Shown here one piece after another: positions 44,708 to 56,906 of a stretch of DNA of 64,000 bases. Origin of the DNA: Theobroma cacao (Eukaryota; Streptophyta; Magnoliopsida; Malvales; Malvaceae); contig NC_030852.1 in assembly GCF_000208745.1 (NCBI RefSeq), forward strand, positions 12,451,953 through 12,515,952, in the 5' to 3' direction. Every line of letters begins with the position of its first letter. The first letter of the stretch is position 1. The notes under the pieces are model-generated. The model saw only the letters and a program-made list of their open reading frames with translations. It was not told the DNA's origin and did not search any database. A program made the position numbers and the translations under genes.

Positions 44708-47208
44708 GTCACAACCCAAATTTCAAGCCATGACTAGCGCATGGGCCCAGTGGACGTAGCCCACAAAGCCCAAGCAAGCTTCTTTACGTAATCCCGTTCA
44801 CTATCCCATCAATTTTTCATCATCATTACTAGACCACCATTTGTAAGATACAACTAGACGTATTTTCATAATACAACATAGATACTAAAAATTTACATTT
44901 TGTATGATCTGAAAATAAGGTTATTCATAGCCATCTCATAATGGCACCATCATTCCAAAATTTTACATGCATCGTTAGCAAAGTGATTCCTAGCAATTTA
45001 CATTTAATGTACATGTACTCATATAAAAAACTTTTAATGACCAGTAGAGTGGCTTTGGTGAGGGTACGACTATTGAATGCCATGATACCTACCAAGAGTG
45101 AATGCAAGTGGACGCCTTAGTCTCAGTCCCAACTATCTACAAATCTAAAAACATGCAATTTAAAAGAGTGAATATAAACTCAGTGAGTGAACATAAGAAG
45201 GGAACATGCAATGACAAGGAATGTTTTAGAAAACCTGATGCACTTACAATAAACAATGCAATTTAGTCTAAATTTTTGGTTAAAACCCCTCATTTCAAAC
45301 TTTGAATGTTTAATCCCTTAATGTTACAAAACCCATGATGAACCATAAAGTTGAATAGAATGAAAATTTCAGAAATGACCAAGCAAGACAAACAAACAGA
45401 GGGTTTTCTCGTTGCAGTGAAAAGGCATTCTTAGTTTGCATACACTTCGGCTTTTCAAGCATATCTCCCACTACAGAAGTTCAATTGACATGATTTTTTA
45501 GTCATGAGAAATCTAAGAGGCTGGGCTACAACTTTTATGTTTACCACTTTGCCTAGTTCTAATCAAAAGGTGGTCAAAATTTTTGTTAAATTGAAAGCAC
45601 TGCACTAGAATTTTGGAACCACTTGAGAGTTTCTCGCTGCAACGAGAACCAGGCTAATGTAAGCCCCCCAACCCGAAAGTTTCTTGTTGCAGTGAGAAAT
45701 AGAGCAATTTAGTTAAAAGGGGTATTGTTACGTCAAAAAGCCATTTTCTTGCTAAAATGAAAAGCAATTTGGGGCAATTAACAATGCCAACATACAACAC
45801 AATCACAATTATTTTCATAAACATTCTATAACATATATATATACATACATCATTATGCATACCATCCTGCCACACTCTCCTCATGTGCACTCCCACACTG
45901 CACATATCTAGGTCATCATCAGCTCATGTGCACTCCCACACCGCACATAGTTGGGTCCTCATTATCACACAAAATGAGAATGCAAAGCATAATATACATA
46001 TCAATATAATGTGAGAACGCATGAACTATTCATATTGCACATTTCACAAGATAAAAACATTTAATCAAGGGCTTGTTCCCCAAGTATATTTTTAAAGCAA
46101 AAACAAAGGAAACTTTCAAATGATTTATTTAAACATGTAGGCACTTCCCAAAACATTTTGAAATGCAAGCTCACTCACTTGTATTTGTTAAATCATTACC
46201 TAACTCCAACTTCCTCTAATGGTCCAAATGGGGCAGTGGGGCTTCATTGGAACCTATCATCACATTAGCATCACAATTAACTCAATTCACATAACTATAA
46301 ATTCTAAAAGCTATCTCCTAAATCATGTTCTACTAGTTATTCTTAACTAACTTCCAATTGCCATTAAGCGGCTATTTACTTTCACTATTCTACTCACAAT
46401 AAAGATGAATAAATAATCCTCAACTACAAAACATTTACAAATCTATCCACTAGCCATTTTCAACAACTTAAAAATCAACTCTAATTCACTACTCACCTTG
46501 GTAGCTTTGTAATTGAATTCCTTTCCAAAAATTTCAAGCTATTATAGAAGCTCCCTCTTTCTCTCTCTAAAACACCTAGCTAGTGAGAGGAAGTATGGAA
46601 GTAAGACTTTTTAAGGGTTTTAAACTGAGAGAGTGAAATAGCACAAAAGGTTCTATGAAAAAGTGCACAAAGCATGAAAATTGGAGTTAACTTGAGAGAC
46701 GTTATGGAGGTTTCAAAACAAGTCCATGGAGGATGAAAGAAACGTGAGATGGGAGGAAGAAGAAGAAGAAGTTGCTGGAAAATGAGAATAAGCTACTGAA
46801 AAATGATATTTATAGCTAAAGTTTATCCAAACTCCACTTAAATTATGAAAATGCCTTTAACAAGTAGGCTTTGTCTTCCTCTAATCCTTTGTGCAATCTT
46901 TTTACTCTTTTGACACTGAGACATAGTTCATAATAGTCTAGAAATACTCAGGTTCACGAAAACTTAAAAATTTCGACTCGAGATGAAAAATGACCATTTT
47001 CCCCCTACCTTGGAAATCATCATTATTTATATTCCTTCATCATTTTATCCTTATTTTCATCATTCATTTATGCCTTAGGTCTATTTAGGCCTTAATATTG
47101 TTTGAAAGCATACTTCAAGGGGCTCACTAAGAAAATGATGAAATTACCCCTAGTCCATGATATCGCGTCTACTTCTAGCTACGAGTCTATAAAGATCAAG
47201 GTCTAACA
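44708..47208 (-). mobile_element. Chromovirus D 5' LTR
   Basis: 2,501 bp from TGTCACAACCCAAATTTCAA to AGGTCTAACA. TATA box at 46805-46815 (minus). Intron-like segment 46254-46496 (minus; donor AAGGTGAGTAGT, acceptor GATGATAGGTTCC, 243 bp). Shared module 45435-45620, palindromic words near 45400 and 45630-45690, a shortened minisatellite at 45880-45960. It differs from the 3' LTR at many sites, so the insertion is not recent. Confidence 0.9.
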
Positions 47209-47666
47209 GAAGACATGATATAAGGCTTGATACTAATTTAAAGCCAGATGTGAATTAAATGAACTTAAAGCTTGATATCAATATTTGGAATGAACAAAGA
47301 AACTTGATATCAATTGTTGATTTCAACATTCAAGCATAAGTGAGAAGCAATGAAAAGCACAATATCAATTCGATGTTTAAATATTACGAATAGTGAAAGA
47401 CACCAACTATTGGATTCCCACCACAACTTGTTGTTAAAGATACCAAGTGCTAATGACACCAATTTTGATTGAAAGAATTCATGCAGACATATATGTCAAT
47501 GATTAACTCAACCTTAAGAAGTCTTAAGGTCATTATCAATTATTAGTAAAAGAAATCATGAAACAAAAGGAGAAAGGACAAGAAAAATAATCACTTTAAA
47601 GCATAATCTTACTCCCCTTTAGAGAAATCATGAAACCAATAAGTTACCAACTGTTAAAAAACCATA
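47209..47666 (-). mobile_element. Copia element E, internal region, right piece
   Basis: AT-rich, non-coding. GATATCAATTGTTGA and similar phrases recur. It lies between the right end of D and the start of the F2 LTR. E's pol, gag and 5' LTR are not in the window; they are either lost or beyond the F2 element. Confidence 0.45.
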
Positions 47667-49284
47667 TGTTAGGAAAGAAATGAGTATTTAACTAGATATT
47701 CAACATGTTCATCCAGTGCTCAAGTGTTCATGGAACTAGATGAGTATGAGAATTTAAATGAATGTTCAACATATGCATCAAATACTCATATTTTTGAGAA
47801 ATATTTGCAAAGTAGTTCCTAAGTGTTAAGCTTGAGTTACATCATGTTTTGATTTGACAAAAATTATATGTTATCTTGATCTTAATGTCAAGCATTTGAA
47901 ATTGTTTCAAATATATTTTTAATCTCATAAGGTCAAATAATTATTTGAAAAGCCATGCATCATTAGTAAACATCTTATAAGCTTTCAAATAATGCATATT
48001 CAGCTAAGAATACAAGAGCAAACATGCCTTAAAATGTTATTTGAATGTAGGAACAAGGCAAAGAAGAAATAGTTGAAAAGCGGCACCAAAAAGCTAAAGA
48101 AACCTCAAGACACAAGTCAAGAGTCGTTCCTAGAGAAGCTCAAGTCAATCTAAAGGTTGAAAGAGTGCAAAACTTGAAGATTATAAAGCCATAATCGATT
48201 ATGAAGTGTCTACAATCAACCTTGTTCCAGAAAACGTAAGAAAACCATGTTTTGAATAGACATAATCAACCTTGATAAGTCAAAAGCATGAAAAAGTCAA
48301 CTTTACACAAACATAGTCGACTATAGGGGAAGTATAGTCAACTATAGCAACTTAGTTTTGCAAAATACACGCTATTGGGAGAAGGATTGAGTAGAAGAAG
48401 TTTATAGTCATCTATGGAGCCCTAATTTAAGAAATTTGAAAAACATAGTCTACCCTAAGATCATTATAGTTGACCCTCAAGCTTCAACAACAGTCATATT
48501 TGATTCAAACTTCTGTCTAACGACTCCATACTTCACCTCAACTATAAATAGCTACATTTAAGCCATTTAGAAGAAAGAGGAAACATGAACCAAAGCTTCA
48601 AAACCTAGAGAGACCTTTAAAACTTATCCTTACTATCTAGCTTCATTTTAGTCTACCACAAAGCTTACAAAGTTGAATACTTGCTTTATTTGAGCTTATA
48701 TTTCTTCTCTTACTATACCCAAACTAAAATCTCTAGCATCTAACCTTTGTAGAGGCATTTTCTTGTTCAAATTTATACTCTATTGTAAAGGTTATAGCTT
48801 AACCTTGAAAAGCTATTTGTAAGGGTTTATGGTTGAGCCTATAAAAACAATTGTTGGTGGGTTATCGCTTGATCTCATTAAAAAGTAAGAATCCCTTGTG
48901 TAGATTGTGTAAGAGTTATTGCTTCTATTTGAAAAGCAATAATCCCTTTGTGGATTATGCAAGGATTATCTCTTCTTGTTAAAAAGCTAGAATCCTTTTA
49001 TGGATTGTGTAAGGGTTATTGCTTCCCATTAAAAAACAAGAATCCTTGATAATGGATTGAAATTCCATGGTTACCAAGGGAATGGCTATAGGCATCGAAA
49101 GGGCCGAACCATTATAAATTCTTTATGTCTCTTTTTAATTTTCTACATTTTTATTCATTACTTATATTTGCCTTAAGAAAATAGTTTCATATTGATTTAT
49201 TGTTTTATATTTCAAAAAATATTTTTCCCTTTATTTTTCATAGCTAGCATTTAACTTAGAGAAAATATTTTTCTTGGGTATATT
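47667..49284 (+). mobile_element. Copia element F2, 5' LTR, left piece
   Basis: Begins TGTTAGGAAAG, the inverse of its end CACTAACA at 63875, so the LTR is about 1.78 kb once the G insertion is removed. TATA box CTATAAATAG at 48542-48551. Palindromic words of the ATAGTCGACTAT type at 48185-48480, minisatellite at 48845-49050. The phrase GGGCCGAACCATTATAAA (about 49099-49116) is shared with F1. The start is inferred from the terminal inverted repeat. Confidence 0.75.
48845..49050. repeat. F-LTR minisatellite in F2
   Basis: About four copies of a 55-65 bp unit containing GTTATTGCTTC, AAAAAGTAAGAATCC and TGGATTGTGTAAGGGTT. It has more copies than F1 (30255-30420). Confidence 0.8.
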
Positions 49285-50747
49285 TGTTGTCAAGTTTGCA
49301 CACACAAGTTTGTAGATCGAACAAGTAATATGGGCAGTAAGTCCATAATCGTATCCTTTAGAGAATTAATTAAAGCTAAATTAAAGCAAACACTAAATTA
49401 ATTAACAAAAACTAAAATTCAATTGAGAAAATCAATAGACTAAAACCTAGGATTATAAGTTCATTCAACACTTCATTTGATACCAGCTTCTCTTATTATT
49501 TATATTCATGGTTGGTTTTACTGACCTAGAATCCAAAGCTATGTACAAGTCTCTGCTGAGATGCATGTATAAATACCTAACTTAATTGGGTCACCATATG
49601 TCTATAGTAATCAATTAAATAAGGTTCATTAAGCTTATGTCTACCTTAATTGCAAATCAAATCACCTAAGTGACGTGAACATGTACTATTCAAATCTTAG
49701 TCCAATCTAAAATCTCTTTGTCGAGTCTTAATTAGTTTCACAAATTAGTTAATTGTTGGCCAAACAATTAAAAGCTTTAATAGAAAATTTGAATAAGCAA
49801 AACTATACCAATTCATAGTAAATAAAAGAGAAACAATTTTTTTGATTACATGTTAAAATCCACCGCAATCCGAGAAAAGTAAATTAGTTAATAGCATTTA
49901 AATAAAACATCATCCAAAAAAAATTAGCCATTAATCCAAGTCAAAGAAAATAAGAGAAACACAAAAATAGAGAAAGAAAATAATGATTGAAGCTTTTGAT
50001 CTTGATTCTCTCTCAATTCTCTTGCTTTCTTGCTTTGTTTTTGGCTCATTTTCTCTAGAATAGTTGTTTGCCATCCTCCTCTTTGTTTTTCTCCAAAAGA
50101 CCTATTCATAGCCACTTCAAAAGCCCTAATTTTCAAAAATCATAACTACAGAAAAAATAGGAATTTCTTTGAGCACTGCAACTCTCATTTTCTAGAGCTA
50201 CAGCCCTAACTTCTTTATTTTGGTGCTCGTGCTCTACTCCCTTTCAGTGTCATGGCTCTAATCATCCAAAGCCGTAGTTCTCAAGGTTTTGCCTTGACTT
50301 TTGCTCTCCTAGTGTAGTACTTTCATTTTGACAAAGATTTGACCATATTTCAATCAAATTTGGGCAAACTAGTAAAAATCAAGGTTGTAGCCCTTCCTTT
50401 TAGCTTTCCATTGGTCCAAAAATCTCATCAATAAAACTTCTATAGTGCAAGTTATGCATTCTCTACAGCTTCAAAAAATTCTGCTCCTATCCATCCTTAC
50501 ATGGTTCACCTCCATGAAGCTTTATGCACTTGAAAACCTTCAAAACAAAGACTAAATTAATGATCGCTCAAATTAGGACTTCTAACATGAAAATGAGCTC
50601 AAATTACTCGAATTTAAGTAGTTCAACATGCATTAAACTAAATAATGGAAAACATAAAACTACCTAAAATCAACTTAAAAATACAAGGCCTTAACTATAT
50701 TTAGCAATCAAAATATAGCAAAACAACTTTATATAATAGAGTTATCA
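49285..50747 (-). mobile_element. Element G 3' LTR
   Basis: About 1,463 bp. The plus-strand left end TGTTGTCAAGTTTGC equals the left end of the other LTR at 62161; the right end is GAGTTATCA next to the polypurine tract. It contains the shared module at 50310-50470 (sense to the element) and decayed GC palindromic words at 50170-50290. The TATA position has decayed to TATGAATAGG (50101-50110). Confidence 0.85.
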
Positions 50748-52075
50748 CACCCCCAAACTTACTATTTAGCTAGTCTTCAAGAAAAACCTAGGAAAACAAA
50801 ATAACATAGTTGACAACTTGAAACAAAAAATAGGATGCACCAAGTCATTGACAACCTTTTAATTTCCTCATAAATTATCTAATTTTGCCAACTCAAAGCA
50901 AAACATAAAATATTATCTAAATTGACATTACATTCAAATACAAGCTTGAATGGACTCCCTTGTGTGTGTGAAATCTCTTACAATGAATATTATGCACTTT
51001 GGATTGGTTTATGCTCATGCAAATTTCAAACTAGTTTAAAGTTTCATATGTTTTCTTTTTATCTCTCTCTCCACTAATGTTGGCTATCACTTAACCAAGG
51101 ATCCTTAGGACTTTATTTAGCTTGTAACGTATGGCTAAGGTCAAGGTCGGATTTGGGACAAGATGTAGCTCAAATCAACCAAAGCACATAATTGTTCTAG
51201 AACCTATATAGCTTTATATTTCTTCATTGAGTACACCTTTTTCTTTTTATTTCACTTTTCATTCATCAAATAATTTTTTTTTTCAATTTAACACCCCTAA
51301 ACTTGTTTCTTTCAATGGTAGTGGGATGAATGCTTCACAAAAATTTTTCATTTTTCTCTAACTTCATTTTTTCACTTTTTCGTTGACTAGCTAAACATAT
51401 ATTTCCTAAAACAATATATATGCTTAAAAGTGAGGGTTGTAAAATTGGAAAATTTGTTGTAAAGCTAAGCCAATTTATTCATGTGTTTAACCAAAGAAAA
51501 GGACAATTTAAGCTCAGAAGGGGTATACTAGGAATAAAAATTGAACTAGGTTAGCTTGAAAGACTCAATCGGTCGAAAAATGGCCTAAATCATCTCCCTA
51601 ACTAATTGTAGCATAAGATTTCACCTTGAGGGACAATCAACCAAATTCTAGAACTCTAAACATGGTTCAAAAATTTACATTTACCTAAGCTTTCTCTAAA
51701 AATACATAGTAATTCAATACAAGATATATAATACTCAAGTATGGAAATCTCATCTGATTATGATGCTAAACGTAAGAATTCTCATGACATTTAAACAATA
51801 TTCATGTTTACTATGAGCAAAAGGTCAACAACATAAATGGTTATCATCATTGGATTGGTAAATCAAATTCATTGGTGCACTAATTCTAGCTTTAGTTCTC
51901 AACACCTTCCTACATTAAAATTTTCCTAAATTATCATGCTAAAAAACTAAACTTAAACTTCAAATCATAAACATAAAAATTTTAAAACTCTCCTCTTAAA
52001 CATAAAGTTAACATTGTCTCCAATGTTACTAAAAGTAAAGAAGAGAAAATACTCCCCTAAATCTGTAGACGCATT
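50748..52075 (-). other. Element G polypurine tract and 3' non-coding region
   Basis: On the minus strand AAGTTTGGGGGTG (50748-50760) directly precedes the LTR start TGATAACTC and is the polypurine tract. The rest up to the extra ORF is non-coding, like 26563-27914 in H. Confidence 0.75.
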
Positions 52076-52990
52076 CTACTAGTCATCCTCATCCTCCTCA
52101 TCAATGTCATCATCAGAGTTAGAATCACTTGGCAAAGAAGGGAAAGCACCCATATCCATTCCCATGTGCTCAACATAAACTTGTATCATTTGCTTAATGG
52201 CCCAACTATTCCTCTCTTGACGATCTAGATGACAATCAATACGTTCCATGCATTGTGACATACTACGAGTTGGGGCTTTCGGTGGAGGTTGTGTGGTAGC
52301 ATGTGAAGAACTACCACCTACCACAGCAAATTCCTTTAATCTCCAAAGTATTCCTACATCAATTGGAACTTTAGAAAGCTGTAACTATTCTTTATCATTC
52401 CATCTAACACCAACTCTCTGACACAAGGCAGTTATCAAAGAGGGAAAGCCTATACCGTCCCATTTTGTTTGATTCATGTGTAATATAGCATTAAAGATGA
52501 CCTTGGCAATGTCGATGGATTTACCTATCATAATGGCATATATAAGAATTGCTCTATCCCTCATAACATCGTTGATGTGTGTAAACAAAAGCAACCTTGC
52601 TGCTACAAAGTGTAATCACACTTTTATTTCCTTCTTCATTGCACTTCTCTTGAATGATATGGCTTTGCATCTGACATTTTCCATTGCGCACCCGTAATAC
52701 AAAGCTCTAAGAGTATTGCATCCCAATCTTAATGGTCAGCTAAGTATTGCCCATAGCCATCATTTTTAATATTTGGAGTCTCAAAGAATTCATTGATGGC
52801 TTAACTATGGAAAGGTACATGTTTACCATGCACAAATGCAACACCATCAACATGTTCAAATACATTGGCATAAAACTCCCTAACCACTAAAATTCTACGG
52901 CTTCTAATTGAGCACAGAATTTTTGCCAATGTCATTCTAGAATCATTTGATGTAGCCCCTTATAACAAACTATGGGAAAATTCAAACCCT
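52076..52990 (-). pseudogene. Element G extra ORF 3' of pol
   Basis: Homologous to 25563-26562 in H but more decayed. Conserved pieces: QGLNFPIVCYKGLHQMI near 52980, HINDVMRDRAILIYAI and DKE at 52385-52594. Then the C-terminal part: ERIDCHLDRQERNSWAIKQM followed by an acidic run (DDDIDEEDEDD) ending near 52079. Multiple stops and shifts. Placement downstream of pol in both elements suggests a real lineage gene; its role is unknown. Confidence 0.6.
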
Positions 52991-54181
52991 GTTCAAGTAT
53001 AGGGCCTTATTTATCAATAAGCTATAGTATCTTGTGGAAGTAATCGCAAGTACAAACTTCATTCAATTGAAAAAAGCACTTGAACTTGGTCGTGTTCTCT
53101 TTGGTTCCATTACTGCAAGAAATCTCAATAATCAACTAGGACAAAAGCAACCTAAACTATAGGCATTCAATAAGTCTCAAATTGTCTAAAAGATTATCAC
53201 CAAAATATGATAATTTAAAATGATCAAGTGTCTAAATTCAACAATCCACCAAATAATTCTAAATCAACATACCTAAACCAAAAATTTTCAGAAATTTCTA
53301 CATACTCATTATCCACAAAACAAAAGTAGCCCATTGAACATGAATTTCCATTAAATCTAACAATGTCAAAGACTAACAACAAAAATTCACAAGAAGTAAT
53401 GAAAAACTTTGAATAAAAGAACTTGCTTGAGAGACTTTGTTGAGAACTTGATTGTTGAAACTTTGAAAAAGGTGGAATGAGTTTTGGAAGTTGTCTGGGT
53501 GTAAAAAAAATTAAAGAATTAACCTTGGGTGTTAGAAATTTTAGAAAGTAGGAAGATAAAAGGAAAGCAAGAAACGGGAAAGGGAAATTTGGGGTTGTGC
53601 GACTAGGTAATGGAAGAGAAAAAAAAGAAAAGATGAAAGAAAAATGAGTAGGGTTGGGCCTCGAACTAGCATTATGACTCACATATTTAAGAGTCGTGGT
53701 TTTCAACATTCTGTTCTTTGTGGGCTTTTTGCTTCAAGTTTCAATGCCGTGGCACAGCCCTTTAAGGGCCGTGGCACTAAACATTCTATTTTGCATAAGT
53801 AGTTTGTGCTGAGTTTCAGCACTGCTGCTTTGCCCTTTGAGGGCCATGACACTAGGCCTTCTATTTTTAGTAAGGAGTTCACATCGAGTGGCAGCACCAA
53901 GATGCTGGGCATTCTTTTTTTTATTTGAATCCTAAAACCTACAAAACACAAGAAACAAAATAATTATAATTATAAAAAAAAATCAAATGAAAGGTAAAAA
54001 ATTGTAAATAAAAATCAACATAAATTAAATGAAATAAACAAAAAAATAAGCTAAGTTTAGAAACTTGGGTTGCCTCCTAATAAGTGTTTTTATTTATAGT
54101 CGATAGCTAGACTCTCTTGGAAGCTCATTTAGGATTGGAAAGATGGATAAAGGATTGTTGACGATCAATGTCACCTCCAAA
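52991..54181 (-). other. Element G spacer between pol and extra ORF
   Basis: Non-coding. Decayed GC palindromic words lie at 53735-53905 (GCCGTGGCACAGCCCTT, GGGCCGTGGCACT, GAGGGCCATGACACT), matching the H spacer. A 161-codon ORF on the minus strand (53224-53709) is Phe/Ser/Pro-rich, has no counterpart in H and is probably fortuitous. Confidence 0.6.
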
Positions 54182-55320
54182 TTAATGCTTCAACTGTTGC
54201 CCATTCACCTTAAATGCTTCATTTGATAACCCATCTATTATTTCCATTGCTTCATGTGGAATTACCTTCGATACAAGAAAAGGTCTTAACCATCTTGATG
54301 TCAACTTGTCCCAAAATAACTTTAAGCATGAGTTAAACAACATCACGTGTTGACCTATCTTAAAACGATGCTCAACAATCTTTTGATCATGCCATCTTTT
54401 TGTCTTTTCTTTGTAAATTTTGGCATTTTCATAAGCATCCAAGTGCAGTTCATCCATTTCATTCAATTGAAGTAAACGCTTCTCATCAGCTGCTTCTAAA
54501 TCAAAATTTTATTTCTTGATGGCCCAAAATGCATTATGCTCCACTTAAATGGAAGGTAACATGCTTTTTCAAATACCATTCGATTTAGGGACATACATAT
54601 TAGAGTTTTATAAGTGGTCCAATATACCCATAGTGCATCATTAAGTCTACTGGCCCAATCCTTCCTTGATGGAGATACAACTTTCTCTATAATCCTCTTA
54701 ATTTTTCGATTTGACACTACGACTTGTCATCTCATCTAAGGGTGATAAGTTGTGGCCACCTTATGTGTCACTCCATACTTTGCAAGCAAAGTTGTCAAAT
54801 ATTTATTACAAAAATGACTCCCTTCATCACTTACTATAGTCCTTGGTGTTTTGAATTTAGTGAAAATATTCTTTTTCATAAATTTTAGCACAACTTTAGA
54901 ATCATTTGTACGCAAAGTTGAGGCTTTCAGCCACTTTAACACATAGCCAACGGCCAGCAAGATTGTTGAAAGAGGATACGAACTGTCCCATGAAATCAAT
55001 TCCCCAAACATCAAAAATTTTCACTTCAAGAATGTTATTAAGTGGCGTCTCATGTCTTCTTGAAATGTTCCCCACACTTTGACACCTATCACAATGCAAA
55101 ACAAAATGGTGAGCATCCTTAAAAAGTGTTGGCCAATACAAACCTGAATGAAGAACTTTGGCTGCCATTTTATCTCTTGCAAAGTGGCTCCCATATTATA
55201 AAGAATGACAATGCCCTAATATGCTTTCAACTTTCTCTTTTGGAATGCACCTTCTTAACATTCTGTTAGGACAATGCTTAAATAAAAATGGTTCATCTCA
55301 CACATAAAATCTCACATTAT
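54182..55320 (-). pseudogene. Element G: integrase
   Basis: Zinc finger at about 55070-55200 (LHCDRCQSVGN). The core reads ILLAVGYVLKWLKA, where the first Asp of the family has become Gly, and VSDEGSHF (second Asp, about 54826). At the third catalytic position the codon is GTA (Val, 54718-54720) instead of Glu, after two stops in the YHP-Q region. A basic C-terminal part is at 54182-54466 (MDELHLDAYENAKIYKEKT). Two of three catalytic residues are lost. Confidence 0.85.
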
Positions 55321-55737
55321 GTAGAAAGTTCTTTCTTTAATGAAAAGTTAAATTGGGATGGAGAAGCTTGCTTACAATAAAATTGACATAGTTAACATAC
55401 CTTGGTAAATTATTTTGACTAACCTGTAACAATTGTTCATTGAGGAATGTCTCGTTGATTAATGTTAAGTCCTTACCATTGTTGTCATGCTCTAACCTCG
55501 ACAGATGGTGTGCTACTTAATTCTCTGTACCTTTTCTATTGTTGATTTCCAAATCAAACTCTTGTAGTAACAAAATCCATCTTATCAACCTTGGATTGGT
55601 ATCTGTCTTAGCAATCAAATATTTAATTGAGAGTAGTTAGTATAAACAATAACTTTTGTGCCAATAAAGGATGAGTGAAACTTGTCAAATGCATAAACAA
55701 CATCTAATAATTCGTTTTTAGTAATGGTGTAATGCAT
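55321..55737 (-). pseudogene. Element G: RNase H end and linker
   Basis: Decayed: the second catalytic Asp motif has become VYTNYSQL. Then a remnant of [13 protein letters not shown] and the HLSRLEHD tail, in several frames. It leads into the integrase zinc finger. Confidence 0.65.
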
Positions 55738-56906
55738 CTAAGTTTCAGTCAAAGTTTTGCTCACATAATAAATAGAATGAAAAATTTTATCTTTTTGTTG
55801 TCCTAGCATTGCATCTACAGTATAATCACTAGCATCACACATAAGCTCAAATGGAAGTGACCAATCAATAACTACAATAATGGGTGTAAATGTCAATTTC
55901 TTTTTCAATTCTATAAATGCAGCATGACATGCATAATTAAATTTTAATGGGACATCTTTTTCTAAGAGATTACACAAAGGTTTAGCAATTTTAGAAAAAT
56001 CCTTAATGAATAACCAATAAAAACCAATGTGTCCAAGGAAACTCCTAATACCTTTGATCGAGGTTTGTGGTGGAAGCTTCTTGATTGTATCCCAATTTGC
56101 TTTGTCCACATCTAATCCTTTGCTTGACACCTTGTGACCAAGAACAAGGACTTCTTGTACCATAAAATTGCACTTCTCCCAATTTAACACTAGGTTTGTT
56201 TCTTCACATCTTTTCAACACCTTGTCAAGATTCAGCAAACATTCATCAAAATTATTTCCAAATATCAAGAAGTCATCCATAAATATCTCTAACATTTTCT
56301 CCACCATATTTAAAAAGATAACCATCATGCATCGTTGAAAATGTGGCTAAAGCATTGCAAAGTCCAATTGGCATTTTCCTAAAGGTGAAAGTGCCATAAA
56401 GACAGGTGAAGGTTGTCTTTTCTTGATCCTCTAGAGCTATTACGATCTGATTATATCCTGAATACCCATCCAAGGAACCATAGTACTCATTTCCTGCTAA
56501 CCTATCCAACATCTGATCAATAAATGGTAAAGGGAAATGGTTTTTCCTTGTGGCCTTATTTAGCTCCCAATAGTCCATGCAGTCTCTCCATATAGTGAAT
56601 GCCTTTGTGGGAATGAGCTCATTGTTTTCATTTGCAACCACCATCATCCCACCTTTTTTTGGTACACATTGCACCGGACTTACCCAATCATTGTCTGAAA
56701 TAGGATAAATGATACCATCATCTAACCACTTGATAATTGTTTTCTTCACCACCTCCTTCATGACTGGATTTAATCTCTTTTGATTCTCGATAGTGGTTTT
56801 ATGATTGTATAATAAAATCTTATGCATGCATATTGATGGGGTTATCCCTTTTTTTGCAATTGTCCACCCCAAAGCTTTCTTATGCTCTTTTAGAACATAT
56901 ATTCCT
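55738..56906 (-). pseudogene. Element G: reverse transcriptase and RNase H start
   Basis: 56872-56273 carries the palm: GWTIAKKGITPSICMHKI, WVSPVQCVPKKGGM, YWELNKATRKNHFPLPF, DGYSGYNQI (catalytic Asp), GTFTFRKMPIGLCNA. After a one-base shift near 56330 it continues as EIFMDDFLIFG with FMDD at 56272-56283 (catalytic pair). Then come the GHKVSSKGLDVDKA and IRSFLGHIGFYWLFIKDFSK blocks and LMCDASDYTVDA (start of RNase H). The 5' side runs to the D4 insertion at 56907. Confidence 0.9.

Larger units (their letters stand above)
33451..47208 (-). mobile_element. Tekay/Del-like Ty3/gypsy chromovirus D, complete but dead
   Basis: 13,758 bp with LTRs at 33451-35751 and 44708-47208. Flanks GAATA and GAAGA form a 5-bp target duplication with one change. 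On the minus strand the order is 5' LTR, primer site, gag, protease, reverse transcriptase, RNase H, integrase, chromodomain remnant, polypurine tract, 3' LTR. It has since received a solo E LTR (42679-43760) and a D LTR (39361-41970). Every domain carries stops or shifts. Confidence 0.9.

Noticed and set aside
53224..53709. 161-codon minus-strand ORF with hydrophobic stretches, considered as an envelope-like gene of element G
   Set aside because: It has no counterpart at the same place in H, is low in complexity and lies in the spacer before the conserved extra ORF.
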